From: Struthio camelus
Taxonomy: Eukaryota > Chordata > Aves > Struthioniformes > Struthionidae
DNA length: 64,000 nucleotides
Direction of reading: 5' to 3'
Assembly: GCF_040807025.1 (NCBI RefSeq)
Contig: NC_090964.1
Location: 8,146,214-8,210,213, forward strand
Below are positions 9,801-24,800 of the stretch, piece after piece. The notes below the pieces were generated by a model, which saw only the letters and a program-made list of their open reading frames with translations, had not been told where the DNA came from and made no database searches. Position 1 is the first letter of the stretch. Each line of letters begins with the position of its first letter. The translations under genes were made by a program, and so were the position numbers.

Positions 9801-12800
9801 AGAGCAGCAGCTGGGGAAGACAAGAAGCCTGGCCGCTGCTCTAGGAGCACAGCTGGCCCCTCTGCTGAGCCCGCTCGCACTCAGGACAAGGAGGTCGCCT
9901 GCTAGGAGGAGCTCCAGTCACAAGCACGGTGGAGAGCAACAAGATGACGACCTGTCCTGAACACGAGTGAACCATCCTGCCCCAGTCCCGCGCGCCAGAA
10001 GGGTTGTCCCTGCGTTGGTGTCACGCTCCACCACCATGAACATCTGAGTAACCATTGAGTCCTGAACCCCAACCTTCCCTCTCCTCCTCCATCCAGATAG
10101 TCATCTCACCGGAACGGGTTTGGAGGCCACTGCTTTCTAAAGGAAAGGAACAGAAAGCTGGAGAACAGCTTGAAGTGCAACCCCTACCTTGGCTCCGCTG
10201 GCTGGTGTGGCCGGAGAGGAGGGCATGGACGCACAGCTGTGGTTGCTCTGGCTGGCACTAGAACTGGATCGAGTTGGGGAGGCTGCTCGGGAAGATGGTT
10301 TTGACCTTCGGCCCCGCGACCGGAACGGCGTCATTCCCTGGGATGCCCCCTCTGGCAAGATGAATTTCTCTCGAAGTTCGAGGTTGGTCCGTCCTCGTGC
10401 TGCAAGGGAACAAAAAGGTCTCCTGAGATCTGTGGTGGTTTGTGTGAATTCATGACTGTCACTGAGTCTCAGGAGGCTGGAAACGTTGGAGCGTTCATCC
10501 TTGCAACGGCTCGGAAAGGCCATCTCCGAGGGCGAGCAGGTCCCCTTGCTGCCCCTCCTGCCTCAGCAGTGAGACTGCCCCAGCTCTCTCACGCCATCCC
10601 AAGTATCTCACGTCACAGATCGACTCTTTGAAAAATTGCCCATTAGAGGCTGCCTGAGACCCACGAACTCATCCTGGATGCTCTGTTATTCTTTAGTACC
10701 CTTTGGGGAGGCACCTACCGCAGCCTTTAAACAAGGCGCGTTACAACAGCAGCTGATATTGTTTTTAAAGTGGCTTAAAAATACTAAGAGCAGCTTTGAA
10801 AGGTTGTGATTCTGCTCTGGCAAGAAAGAGAGGTGACCACCACCCATTAAAGGCCAATTTTAAAATTTCCATCCAAACATCCCCAAGAGCTGGAGGGTCT
10901 CCCTTTGACAAGCAAGGGGAAACCAAGCAGAGAAAGGTCGGCAGACTTCAGCTCCTAGGCCAACCGGCACGTGCTGAAGTATTTCAAAGTTGTGGGGTAT
11001 AACAGAGCAAGGCCATGCAGAAAGCCTCACGGAACAAGGCAATTTTAGAGTCGATGCATTACAGACCAGAAAGCCAAAGAAACACTTGCAAAACAGAAGC
11101 ACCATGCTGAGATAACCCAGTGATGGAAATAACTTTGATGTCAGCGCTCCAAAACATCTGCTGCGAAGCATTAACAGGGGAGGCCCGAGGAGCAGGATTG
11201 CAATAGTAAAACCCTAGAGGTTACACCAAGCAAGCAGCACACGTTGTGAGTCATGCTGATTTCAGCAACCACCGTTAGGAAACAGAAGTAAAGAATGGTT
11301 AAGCAAGAAAATACATCCAAAGCAATTAATATCTCCAAGACCCCGGTGAGATAGGGACATATGGACAACAGGCCCAACCGCTTCAAAATATGCAGTGAGT
11401 TGCAGTAAAAGCTTCTAAATGCTCCTCTCCTCCTAGAGCAACCGAGGAGCCGGGGTTGCCGCCAGACCTTGCTCTGAGGCCGCTCAGCACTGCTGGGGAG
11501 GCAGCAGCTGCAGAAGATGCAGCTGGACCTGGCTCCAGCTGCACGCTTGTTTTTTCCTTTCTTTAAAAATAACCTATATATACACGCCAGCTGTTGGACT
11601 CTGCCATGTGGCTTCCTGTCATGTTAATTAATGTCCTAGCGCCAGCTAAAAGTTGTCAAATGATCTCAGGGACAAACACGGCATTGCTGGTGACTTTGAT
11701 GGCTGCATAAAGCAGCAAGCAGTGGAATAACAGGACTCAGGCTGGTTATCTGTGTGCACCATGGGGCAACAAACACACCAAGCACAGGGCCAAAAACCAT
11801 TTCAGGATTGGCAGGGGAGCAGATGAGTTACCCCAAGTTCTCTGGCCATCACATGGGCTTTGTTGGATAGCATTAGAAAAGGAAGAGCCGGAGATGATAT
11901 GGACATGGAGGAGAGCTGCACATGGAAGAAGAAACGGGACCTGAAGGGTGCTCTTGCTGCCAGAAGTCACCCGTGGGGTCACATCCAGCTCTCACGTCTG
12001 TCCCCTGATCAAGGCTCTGGTGACCGGTCCCAGCAGAAGACCAAATCCAGCACAAAAGTGACTGACTGATAAGGGTCTCAAGACCGAATGTTTCAAAAAC
12101 GGAGCTGATCCTGACTCCCCAGTGTGGTTCGTGATCCTGGTGTTCGTTATCGGGGCAGGATGTCCCAACCTCCACTTCCAAACGTTTCTCATCAATGCAG
12201 CTCTCAGGGGACCACATTCCAACCCCCAGTGGGAAGAATGGCTGCTACCTGGGAATCACCTCTGGACACTGAGTCCCTGGGCTACACCGATCCTGCACAG
12301 CCTTCCTTGAGTCCTTTAAACGTGATCCACCCTGCTTAACCTCGATGCCAAAGGTGGAAGTCCCCTTTAGCCCATGGGAAGGCAAGACAGGCTTCTCCGA
12401 AACGGCTCGGCTCTCGGGGGGACGGAGCCAGCCCCAGGAGGGGGCTCTGCCTTCGTCGCCCACGCGTGCAGCTGGGGATTTAGCTGAAGTGCTTACATCA
12501 GGCACTTAAATTAAACCCAGACTTCATTTTACTAGGGCTCTGTACCTTGGCATGGTGGACTGAGCGCAACACTACCTCACGGGGTGCCGTGACAGTAAAT
12601 ACACGCAGATTCGAGCTGTTTGGTTACTATGGTTATGGAGAGCCATGCAAAGAAAAGAAGGCAGGCTCCATCCTCCCGGACAGGACGAGGAGGCTGCAGC
12701 CCTGGCCGGCGGCGCGGCGTGCAGCGGAGAGCGGGGTCCGCAGCCTCTTACGAGGTCACTCTGCTTTGGAAACGGCTGAATTCGCCAAAACCGCTTAAAC

Positions 12801-15800
12801 GGCCCCGAGCAGTGGGGGCCATGCCGTCTGCAGGGGAAGGGAGGTTAGAGGCTGGGGAAGCAAAGCCGTTCTCGCCGGTAAGATCGGGGGCGCCGGGGAG
12901 GGGAGGAAGCAGAAAAACGCCAACCTATCGGAGACTGACTGGCAATCGATGAGCTGGAATCAGAGCGCTTTATTTTACCTCCAGGGTGGTGAACTAGAAT
13001 AAAGAAAATACACAGGAGACAAGGAAACGAACAGAGCAGGAAAAGGCAGAAATTGGTCAAGAGCGAAGCGCTTTGAGGGCAAAGGGGGGACTGGCGGCCG
13101 CTGGCGTCCCCACGCAGCGGCGGCAGGGCGGAGGGAGCCGGGGAAGGCCATGCCCTGCAGCAAAGGCGTAGCGTGCACACACAGAGCCTCTAGGAAACTT
13201 TTGAGCCCTAAAAACACAAGATCATATTTTTATTCTTTTATTTTTTCTCCTTTCTAATGTGCCGCTGCGTCTTCCTCGAGCTGGATTTGTCTAGGAGTTT
13301 CTTGCACTTGGATTTTACCTGCATTAATGCTAAAGTGAAACATCTTTCTTGCTTTGCTGCTGGGCGTTCACTGGGACACAGCTGTGCAGCGTGACACTTA
13401 CACTTACAGCAGGATGCGGTGCCCAAAATCCCCCAAAGAAATCCAACCCAGCCCCAAACAACTCCGTGAGCGATGCTGTCTAAATGCAGCCTCGTTAAAA
13501 CTCAAATCTGGCACGTGGCAATCCAGAAAGAAAGGAGAGAGGGCCAGGTTTTGACCATCACCGACAGAGCGGGGAGGAAAAAGGCATTTTTAAGGCGCTA
13601 GAGGAAGACCCAGGACTGGCAGCAGATCTCACTGCAAACAAGTATTTACGTTGCTCAGTGTTGCACAGCTCAGGGTTTCCAAAACAGTGCCTTATGCCGC
13701 CGCTCAGAAGGCAGAAGACGAGCTGAGAAAATTTGTATTAGAAATGCATTAGATGTATATCAAATAAGTCATTTAAAGTCACAGGAGAGATGACTCCTTA
13801 ATGATGAGGACTAGCCTGAATTCTCAGCACACCAGGGCCAGAGCATGTGCGGCCAGCGCCAGGGGTTCAAGGATCCTGGGCCACAGCATCTCCTCCCCAG
13901 TGGCTCAGATCAGGATTTTACAGCCGCCTGGTTTTGAGGTCACTTTTCAGGTCACCTTTACAAAGTTTACTTCTTTATCCAAAGAGCCCTACATACACAG
14001 TCAGTGCTTCAAAGCACAGCTAAGATCCTCCGTACAGCAATGCAACTCCGTTTGCTGGAGTCTTAAAAATAACAACACGCAACCCTTTCCCTCTCCGCTT
14101 AAGAAACCTAGATGCAGCAAGATTTGCTGTAAAATTGCAAGATATGGCAGCACTAAGTTTTGTGATTTCTTACTGATCCATTTTCTCCAACTCCTGCCTG
14201 TTACTGGGATAACCCAGCCCCACTTTGCTGGAGTATCTAGTATCATTTGGCAATTTACAGTCAGTGCAGACAAAAAGCGTCTCTGGTAAGTTCTCAGGCT
14301 CACACCAATGGAAGAGAATGGAGTTAGAAAACCAGAACTGTCTTACCTCTGCAAGGATCATTTTTCACTAAAAATTCATCCAGGGCCATCCATCCTCCGC
14401 CAACTCGAACCATGACAGTGCTACGCAGAATACGGACCAGCCGCAACTGCTGGGAATCACCAAACTGCAGAACCAAGAAAGGAGCAGGTCAGACAACAGG
14501 GACATAAATGGAAATGCAGCTCTTTTCCAGAGCAGGCTGCACCAGAGCAAAGCACAGGTCACAACCGGGACTAGACTATTTAAAAAACTCAGTGCAGTCC
14601 CAAATGTTTTTTCTGATCTATTAAATACTTTTGCGGTTTCTACAACTATGTTCTTCTGGAATAAATGCACACTGGCACCAATTTACAGGATTTTTTCTGC
14701 TGCATGACTTTAGGAAGATGCAACTACCAAAATCATTTAGTTTTAAAGTTGAAGGTTTTTTTTTTTTTTTAAGCAGCAAATGAGAATTTGGAATTCAGTT
14801 TTTGGATGGGTTTTCTCAGCCAGAATTGTGGTTTTTCCCTTTATTATGAAGAAAACAGAGGCAGTCAATGTACTGACACTCCTGGTGCAAGTCCACTCTG
14901 AGAAGAAATGGCTGATTCGGATCCCCGAAGGCTGGTGAACCAGCAAGGCAAGCAGTGCTGCGTCACCACCGAGAGAGAAACCTCTCACCAAGTCTGAAGT
15001 CCAGGTATCTCCCTGAGCCTCAGACTTGACCCCACCAGCCAGAAAGCTCCCACCGCAGAAACCGTCGCCCCATGAGGATGTTTCAGTGAGTGCAGAATGA
15101 TGGGAATCCACGGAGGAATCCAGCAGCGATGTTGATTAGTGATTGCAATGTTCATTAGTGATTTTAAACATCTGCAATTTCAAACAAGTGCACCCTGAAT
15201 CAGAAGCGTGTGGCTGATTTCTCAAGGCTCCCTCTTGCTATCCTAAACCTCCCAGACAGCCAAGCCCAGGCTCGTGGCTTCCTTCTGCATGAGGCACTTG
15301 GCAGGGCCTGAACTGGACACCGGGAGCCCGGCTCAGAGGCAGCCGCTTTGCGCCCCGGCTTGCAGAGCACGTGCTCTGATGAGAAGATAAGAGAACCCCT
15401 CTTTGGAAGTGAGAGCGTCTTCAGAACGATAAAAAAGCAGTAACATGTTCCCTGGGTAGGTAAGAATGCAAAAAACAGGAGACAAAATGAAAACAAGAGT
15501 CCAAGACAGGTCTGGATGGGGCACTGCAGGCAGAGGGGGCGAGAGGCAGCGCAGGGGGCTTGGCAGACCCGTCCTTCCCGCAGGGATGGGGCCCGGGACC
15601 GCGCTCCAACACAGCCGCCGGGAGGGGACGAGAGGGCAGCAGAGGTGTCTTTTCCACCCTCTGGGTCCTTCAAATACCTAGCTAGAAGCTAGTTCAGATA
15701 CATGGGCACAAGCAAGGCAGGCTGCAGCGTCGCAGAGCGGACAGGTCTTGAGACAGTTTAGGAGCAGAGCTCCTCTGATCTGGGGAAAAACGGGTGCCAT

Positions 15801-18800
15801 GTTAACTCTCATTTGCACGGCCGCAGTTAGCTTTTCAGTTGCCTTTGAAGCTTTTCCTGTCTGAAATGGAACCAGAGCTGTCTTGGATCCGTTTGCTTTC
15901 GAAACCCAAATTTCTTTCTTTTCAGGGCATCGCATTTACGGAAAGGCAGCATCGCACCACATGAACAATCGCCTTTGTTGTTCGAGCGGGGGCACGCGCT
16001 GCTCCTGTCCCAGTACCAACACCCGAACCAGCTGGCAGCTACACACGTGGCAACGCTAACCTCCGAGCAGAGCAGTAACGGGAAACACGGAGGTTTTGAG
16101 AGCCTTGCTCCAGTTAGGAGTTACTCAGTGGGTGTAGCAGGGATGAAGGTTTAGTTATCGTTACCTACGGGATTAAAATATGTGGATTCGGCATTCTCAT
16201 TCCATGCGGATCGCGACCCAGACGCAGCCAGAGCCTGGTACACAGTCCTGGTGCAGGAAGTTTTACTCCTAAGATTTTGTAAAGGCTGACGGTCCACCCA
16301 AGGGGAAAACAGCCCTTGCGCAAGCTCCTCAGAAAAAATCTCTCAATTTGTGTCAAGCCCAATTTCTTCTATTGAACTTTTGCCTTCTTTCTGCCCAACT
16401 CCGTCGTAATCTTTTCGGATTGCGCTCTCAGCTCGCGCGCTTTATGTACCAGGCTCTGCTGAGCAGCACAACAAGCTCTACACCGCAGCACTGAACAGAT
16501 CACGTCCTCCCACAGCACCACAGGACAGACGGGCATTACGGACATACAGCAAGCTACGGTTGTTAAAAAGAAGTGAGAGACAGCATTACAAGGCAAACTG
16601 TACCTGATTGCCGAGGAAGAACTACGGAGACAGACAAGTGTTGGAGGGATACGGGTTGGGGAGGGGAGGGAAAGGAACATCAAGAGGAAGAAGAGGGGGA
16701 AGAGAAACAAGAAAAACATTTTATGGGATTAACAGTGCAATCATCATGAAAACTGTTAACTGCAGGTCGTTAGAAATCTGTGGATTTTATGCTATTCGGT
16801 TCTAAAGTAGACGCTGCAATTCGACACACTGAAATTCACCACGCGAGCCTGAAATTCGATGCGGCCAAAGGGGACGAACTCTGCGTTTCAGCTCCGCCGT
16901 GCCAAAACGCAAGTCCTGAAAAAAAGCGCGCAGGAAACCGGGCAGGTTTGCTGCCAGTTCGTTTCAGAAGTGAATAATTTGAAACATAAACACGCAGTCC
17001 ATTACAAAGAGATTCTTTAAGGAAATTATTCTACTTCTTTAGAAATGAGCTAAGAAAAACATAGGCGTGAGGTACACTCATACACGAGAAAAACTTCAAG
17101 GCAGCGGCTGTTTGGAGTGAATACAACATTTCATGTGGCGAGCGGGCCGGGCTCCCCCAGAACAGTGCCACTTTTATATTTGCCCGGCGCTCCCGAAACG
17201 GGGAACGCCCTGGGAACGGACCGAGCGCCGCTGGCTGACGTGGGGAGGACAGCGCTGGGCAAACAGCGCCGGAGCCGCCGCCTCCCGCAGACGGCTGAAA
17301 GGTTCGGTTGGCTTCGGCTAAGCAGAAACCACACACTGAGCACCTCTCTTTGGTAGCTTCCTCCCTAGGCATGAACCGAAAGTAGCATTTGTGCCGTTAC
17401 GGCTGAATTCGGGCCACTCTCCCTTACCCGGTATTTGTTCTCGCCGATCTGCTCCACTTGAAACCTCTTGGCACACTTGCACTGGGCCACTTGTCTCGTG
17501 ACCTGCCGGTGCAAACGAGCAAGAGTAAGAGACAGGGCTTCTTCTACCTCCTGCCCGGGGCAGGAGTCTCCCCAAGACAAGGCACTGCTTGGATAAAACG
17601 GAGATCTAAGCAGCCTTCCCTTTAAAAATTAGATTAGGCGGTAGATGTGGTGATACTCGGACAAATTACTTTAGGTCAGCACCAACACAGGCCTTTTTCT
17701 TCCTCCTCTTTGTTTTCTCCAACCCCAGCTGCCAAACCACAGCCTGACCCACCCCAAACCAGAAGGCCCATCTCTCTGGGTCCTTTACCTCATCTTCGAT
17801 CTTGTCTGCGTCAGTGGTGGGGCGGTAGGCATCCTTGTTAGGATGGAGAGCAGCCACAAACTCGTAGTAGTCTATGTAGCCGTCCCCGTCACGGTCAAAG
17901 ATGTCAGCCACTGCGGTCATCTCCAGCTTTGTGGTGGGGAACTCTGCAACGGGGAAGGAGATGAGTAACCGATGCCCAAATCTCGCCTGCCACCACTGGT
18001 GGCTGCAGAGTCTGAACCCCAGGCCTCGAGCAGCCTCTTGCCACGCTGAGGTGGCTGTTTCCCCATTTCATTTCACTCCTGCGCACTCTTGGCAGAGGAC
18101 AACCCCCTTGGACTCCCACCTTGTCTCTGCCACCAAGGAAGGCTCCCCGAGACGAGGGGCAGCACGTGCTGGGGGCAGTTGGGTCGGAGCAGACGAGGAC
18201 TTACTAGAGGCCAGGATGCCATCAATAAACTCCTGCCGGGTGATTTTTCCATCTTGGTCTTTGTCGATGCGCCTGAAGAAGTCCATGACGCGGGATTTCT
18301 TGTGGTTCATCCAGCGCATGTACTTCTTTCGCCAGACGTCGAAGTCAAAGTTTGCAAACTCCTTCAACTGGAAGAAAACCCACGAGAGTCAGCACTGGAA
18401 AACGCCCCCAAAACCCCCCAGCTCTATGACAGCCTGAAACGTCAGCCTTGGACAAGACCGTGCCTGAACTCTAGGTGCTAACTCTGACCCTTCCCAAGCG
18501 ACGCTTCCAGGAAGGTTTAGCTAGCGACTGCTGTCAGCAACAGGGCCGGTTAAATCGACTTTCTGGGACAGAAGGACACACAGCGCAGCCGACAGCCACC
18601 GCGGGGAACGGGCGTCACGGAACCACCGACACGGGAGGAAGCACCCCCAGGCTTGCGTACGTACAGACACGCGGATAGATCAGCTACTTGCACACAGACG
18701 CACACACACATCGGCTGGTTTTAGACATTTTCGGGCGCTTTTCCCCCAGGATTTGGTCTAACGGTTCCCCAGTCTCTGCCTGGGTGGATTGCCTGTTCCT

Positions 18801-21800
18801 GTCTCAGTTTTGGGCACCCATCTCCCCAGTCCCTTTTCCTCTAAGCAAGTGGGAGCGTTCTGGCTCGTCTGTCCGGAAAAGCCAGCAGTGTTTCCACCAA
18901 GGTGAAACACAACTTTCCTCCCTGGCTAAACGGTGTCCCTTCCCTCTCCCCGAGCCCTGCGGCACACGCGCCAGCGATACCCACGCCTCGTCTCTGCAGC
19001 CCACGCGCGACGGACCACTCGCCCTCCAGTTTAACTTAACGTCCTTCCCCCCTGCCCAAAAGCATTCCCAAGATCCCACTACTTAAGGGAGCTCAGAGCA
19101 ACGTAACGCAACATTTTTAGTGCTTTTTTTTTCCCTCTCTCTAAACATTCCTGGAGTTAAAAGTAACGAAGAAAAAAACATTAATACGTATAAACTGAAC
19201 TGACCTACAGAAAAAGCAACAGAAAACAAAAACACTCACTTCTGGGCATAGCTGCTTTGTTAAGCATAAATAAAAACAAAAATTACATTAGATGTTTGGA
19301 AAAGATATATACAGCACCACGATAATTGTTAAGCTGATTACTAGGTGTGTAAAGCAGGCCTGGCTTTCGTTACCTCTAAAGATACCGACCGCAAGGGCAC
19401 AAAGCAGTTCATTAATGTGCAGTTAATTATAGAAGGTACTTTTCAGCCTTAATATTTCAGAAGGCATTTTGGCATTTTTAGCAGTGCAGCAGTGATCGTC
19501 TGCAGGACCGGGACAGTTTAAGAGGCAGCACTAAGGTAAGATGCTCCTCGCACCTCCTGCAAGCAGCCCGCGGGGCAACGCTGCCCCGGCCCTCGAGAGA
19601 GCACTGCGTGGCCGTTACCTCCTCGAGGCGGTCCAGAGCATCGTTGAGTTTCCGCTGCCGCTCCAGGGCCAGCAGCCAGACCTGCTGCCAGCGCGCCGAG
19701 AGCTGGTTGATCCGGGGGTTCTTTGTTTCCGACTGGGAGATAATGGGCATGGTAGGGGGGGCTGCCTGGCTCAAAGATTTTCCTGGAAAAAGTGAGGAAA
19801 AAAAAGCATTGTTTCAGGTAACTGATGGGTACAACAAATCCGAATGGTCCAAGAAAAGGCAGCAGCAAAGTACACTTTATATTTCATACAAAAAAAAACC
19901 CTCCCACAGGCTTGCCAGCTGCTTTCTGAATAGAAACGCAGGCTTGAGCAATGTTCCTAGGAGGGAGGACAAGGTGACAGCTTTGCACCCAAATCCCCCG
20001 GTGCTCCCATCCACCCCTTTGCACTAGAGTGTTCCCAAGGGACTCTGGTTTCAAGGAACAAGTACAAAGGGAAAATCTTGTTGCCGAACTGCAGAAGGAA
20101 ACAGGAGAGATGCGGCTGCAGGAGCTTCCCAGCACTGCTGAGATAAATAAGACGCAGGCAGGCTGGGCCAGGGCTGCTGGTGCACCCCTCCGCAGAGGTG
20201 CGGCACGCCTCCTTTTTGGCAAGCACCACCCGCATTTTCTCCCCCTCTGTCTTCACAAGTTTTAACTGCATGCCAGGTGGCCGTCAATGCAGGATGCCTC
20301 GTTAATTGACAATCAACTGTGATTAGTTTCCTACATATTTCATTTCCCCCCCATCATAGCACGTGCTGCAGCGAAGGTTGTGCATCACAAGCAGGGAACG
20401 TACTGTTGCTACGGGATTTCTCGATGAAAGGCCCGTGCGTGGGTTCAGTAGCTTTCCTCTTGTACGTCTTCGTGACCCGGTCCACATCCGGCTGCTTTCG
20501 TGTCATCTCCTCCATAAAGGACTGTCAAAATACAGGTGAGATAAGAGCAGTCGTCAAGATGTGCTCAGCCTCGAATTGCCATCGCTCTGGATTCTCACTT
20601 GGACACCCCAAGCCCATAGAGGACACTAGACACTAATTATGTGGCCTTGTGGGAAAGCTATTGAATAGCTCTGGCTTTCATCTGCAAGCCTGAGTCAGGC
20701 CCTTGGGCTGGCTTTGTTCATCAGTGACAGTTCCGGGTGGATAACAAGCTGTTTTAACAGGGACGGAGAGTGAAGTCTAATGCCTCCTCCACAGAGTGGC
20801 AGGAATAAAATCCCACCTGCCCCTCTCCCAAGAGCACAGGAAAATAAGCTGCCTTCAGCCCTGGGCTTACCTGGTGCTCAGCGATGAGGGCTTTGACCTG
20901 ATCGATGTTTTGTGGCATTGGCTCCTGATCCTGCTGAATCAGTGTCGTCTCAGCCCACTGGATCCAAGCCAGGAGCTCTTCTAGAAGCTCTGCATTTGCC
21001 ACCAACTCCGAGAGTGCAGACTCGAGTCTCTGCTGGTGCTGCTTTGCCCATGTGAGAACCTATTGGAAACAGAAGGGTCACCATCAGCCAAGCACGGCAC
21101 ACCAGAGGGGGAAAAGCCAAGAGCAGAGGCATACTCCGGGAACGAGGCAGCAACCTCTCCCTAGGTAAGGGACGTGCTGTCTCAGAGCTGATCCCAGCTG
21201 GTCAGACCCCATCATCTCTTAACAGTCTCTTTGGAGTAAAGCCTGGCCGAGTCCAACGGAGGCCCCACGAGTTCAATCCGTCACTGTCCCAGCAGTGAGA
21301 GCGTGCTCCTCCTGACTGCCGGCTGGCACGGCCCAGAGACTCACCTCCTCAAACCTGGCTCGGATGATGGTGATCCAGTGTTTAATGGTGGTGATGCAGT
21401 CAGGATGGCACGCGGCCAGGATGACCTCTCCCATTCCCACTGCCGCGTTCACATCCACTCTCTTCTCCTCCACTTTCTTCATGAACTCCTGGAAGGGAGA
21501 TATCCACAGGAAGGGCATGAAGGGCTGGCACAGCAGCAACAGCAATCCAGGTCCCTCCAACCCCACCTCTACAATCTCCACCCTACATCTACCTGCAAGC
21601 TCTGCAAGAAAACACTTTTCATCAAGGTTATTTAATATGTATTGTTTTCCTAATCACCTGGGGTCTTTTACTGTAAAACCAGTTTAATTTCTCTTCACAC
21701 CCTTCAAAAAGCAGGAACTTAAACAAGGCCCAAAGGGATTATTTTGAAACACTCCTGCTTACAAATTTTCCCTACACTGCTTTAAAAAGAAAAGGCAACG

Positions 21801-24800
21801 AGCAGCCCTTTGCTCCTAACGTCCACCCTTTACGCTGAGGGCAGCTCCGGGCCCCGGTGTGCCTCGCATTTCAGAGCTGCCCGATACCTTGTGAATGTCA
21901 ATGAGAGACTGCAATGCCTCGGCGTCATCGGGAAGCGCGCCCCGGAAGCGGAGGGTCTGTTCAGCTTCTGAGAGCCACTCCAGCAGCATGTGCACAGCCG
22001 TCCTGAACTCCTCTGCCTACGGTGACACAGAGCACACGCATTAGTCCTCCTCCTCCTCCTCCCAGAGCAGCGTGGCGTTTGATTCGCTGCTGAGAGCTGT
22101 AGAGACAAGGGGCTGAAAAGGTCTTTTAAAAAAGAGAGGAAACAAAAGACCCGACTGACTGTTGGTCTGGATTTATACAGCACCAGCACAAGAGTCCTAC
22201 AGCTCCCAGGAGCTCCTGCCGGCCAGCTTGAATCAACAAGCAGAGGTTGGGCATCTCCCTTTCACTCTCCTCTGCATCAGCTGCATTGAAGAACTGGATG
22301 TTTTTTAAAACAACACAACTACCTGTATACTGATCAATTTGGCATCTTGGTATTTTATTCTGCAGTTTTTCCTATTTGATATAAAATCTACTTACAAGCC
22401 TTTTGACTTTTTTTAAGCTTTAATCTAGGTCTCTTTCTTGTACTGGACATCAGCAAACCAACGTCTGAATAGTCCCTGATCACCTGGCGACTCACATCTG
22501 CCTGCTGTGCACATCAGTGAGATCTTTTCAGCCTTCCTTTTCAAATAAGCCTTCAACGGCTCTTCTTTGGGAAAAAATAAGGAAATAACTGACGCCATCC
22601 CACCACTCGCAGTTCTGACCGTTAACTGCTGCAGGACTGGCGTGTCCTGCTCAGCCATCCTCAGGGCGAGGGAGGCGCTTCCAGCACCAAAGCACTAGCG
22701 TGGATCTGTCCTGTCAAAGTACTTCCAAATGTTCTGACAATGTTCCTCTGGGGCATGGGGACCTATTTGCCATTTTCATAAAGGCACAGAGAGGTTAAAG
22801 AGCATGGCACAAGTTACACAGGCAACTGGCAGGGCCAGGACCTTCGCCTGGACGTGGGGAGGAAGCATCCCTGACATCTTCTCCAAGGGCGGTTGCATCG
22901 AACTCCAGGGCAGGAAAGTAGACTACAGAGAAAGCTCTCAAAAGACCAGAGTTTCCAGCTGTAGCCTTTTGCTCACCTGCTTCAAGGCCTGTTCCAGGCG
23001 GGTTTGTTTCGACACGGACAGTTTGCACACTGTGTCCCACCGGTTGCTTAGCTCCTGCAGCTGCACCTTGACCCAGGTTGTGTCATCTCGGCTGTTCTCG
23101 ATGAGCTCCCGGCCGGAGCGCTTGAGCACCTGAACCGTCCCTGTGCGCTTCCCCAGCTCCTTCTGAAAGACCTGCAGGGCAAGAGGGCAGAAGTCAGTCC
23201 CAGGGGGGAAAATCAGGGGGTCACAGTTGAAATGGTTTGCAACAAGGGTTTACCCCCACACTCCTGGGTGCACATCACAGGTTCACCATAGCCCAGTTAT
23301 ATGGGATAAGGGCAGGCTAAGAGCTAGATATCACACAGAGCATCTGAATATGTTCCAGGGTGAGTGCATGTGGACAGCCTGAGCGCTGCCAGCAAAGGTA
23401 AAACTTCGAGGAGGACAGGAGCCTGGAATTTCGACCAGAGCAGCCTGCAAACACTGGCAGAAATGATCATGACCTGGAGGAGGGTAGGCCCTAGCCAAGG
23501 AGCTCGCACTGCAGTGCAGTAGCTGCTTTGAACAGAAGCCCAAGCCCTGTCCGGGGATTTGAACTTATGACCTAATCCAGCAGGAGGAGTGCCAATTTCT
23601 AAGACACGCTGGAGAAAACTGCCAAGACCACAGTTTAGAGAGGATTATAAACTCAACTGCCTCTTCAAAACTCAATAGATCTGTCTGATAATGTCTGGGA
23701 AGAACAGAATTCCAGGTCCTGTAGCCTTTCCAGCACCATAAAAGTCTCTTTGCAATCATTTGCCCTGTTATTGCCCTCCTTGTCCACCACAGCAAACCAA
23801 AGCGTTGAGACATGCAGCTCTGCAGAGGTACCAACTCTGGCTCCTCCATTATTTGGTATTTGGGGAACACAAACTCCACTTACACCGTGGAGAAGGGCTG
23901 GAAAAGGCTCTCTCACCTTATGAGCATCCATCAAGTTCATAACCAGATCCAGGTCACCATGGACAGGCTGGTCTTCAGCTAATTGTGGTTCCACCTTGTA
24001 GAGCCAGTCCACCAGGGCTTGTAGCGCATCCATGAACTGACCGGAGAACAAGAGGGCTTCTTCCAGTTTGTGCTGCCTGAAGAACAAACATCCATGTGAA
24101 CTTTCTGAAATCAGGAAGTGTTTCTCACTTCACCCACCTCCTTTTGCCACGGCCCAGTGACTTCCCCCACCCATCACATCTAATTGCCACATTACCAGCC
24201 TCCCATCCTGCCTCCTCTGCTTTGCTTTTCCCTTTGATAACGGTCCTTGACAAACAAGCACCGCTACTGCAGGGTTCTGGCTGGACTTACCTTTCTACAG
24301 ACTTGCCACACACAGTGTCCCATTTATCCCGGACTTCTCCCAGTAAATTGTCCAGCTTTTGAGCGTCATCTGGAAGCAAGGCCTTTTCTTTGAGGGCTCT
24401 GCCAGTCCTGATTGTGGTGTCATAGACTGGCTGCTTTCCGCCCAGCGTCTTCTGAAACTCCTGCGTTTAGAACCAGCAACAGGGAAGGGAAAAAGAAATT
24501 GCTTTAGAAGGCCTGACCTCGCAAGGAAGATAAATGGCTCTCTTGTGCAGATCCACAGCTATAGGTTTTCCATTGCAGTAATGGAGGTGGAACATGCCAT
24601 TTGCCACTGCTGCCTTGCTCTCCCTCCCAAGGAAGGAAGCTCCCTTCCACCCCAGCCAGTAGGGTTTCCTTTCAGTGAAACCCTACCTTGTGTTTGGAGA
24701 GCTGGAGCTTGATTTTGTCAGGATCATTGGAGATCTCCAGCTCGGAGTCCAGGTGATTCTCTGCATCTTCCAGCCAATCAATCAGTTTTTTCCAAGCTTC

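Noticed and set aside
22425..22658. Minus-strand 77-codon frame as an extra MACF1 exon
   Set aside because: Exons 30 and 31 join in frame without it, and it has no spectrin-like pattern.
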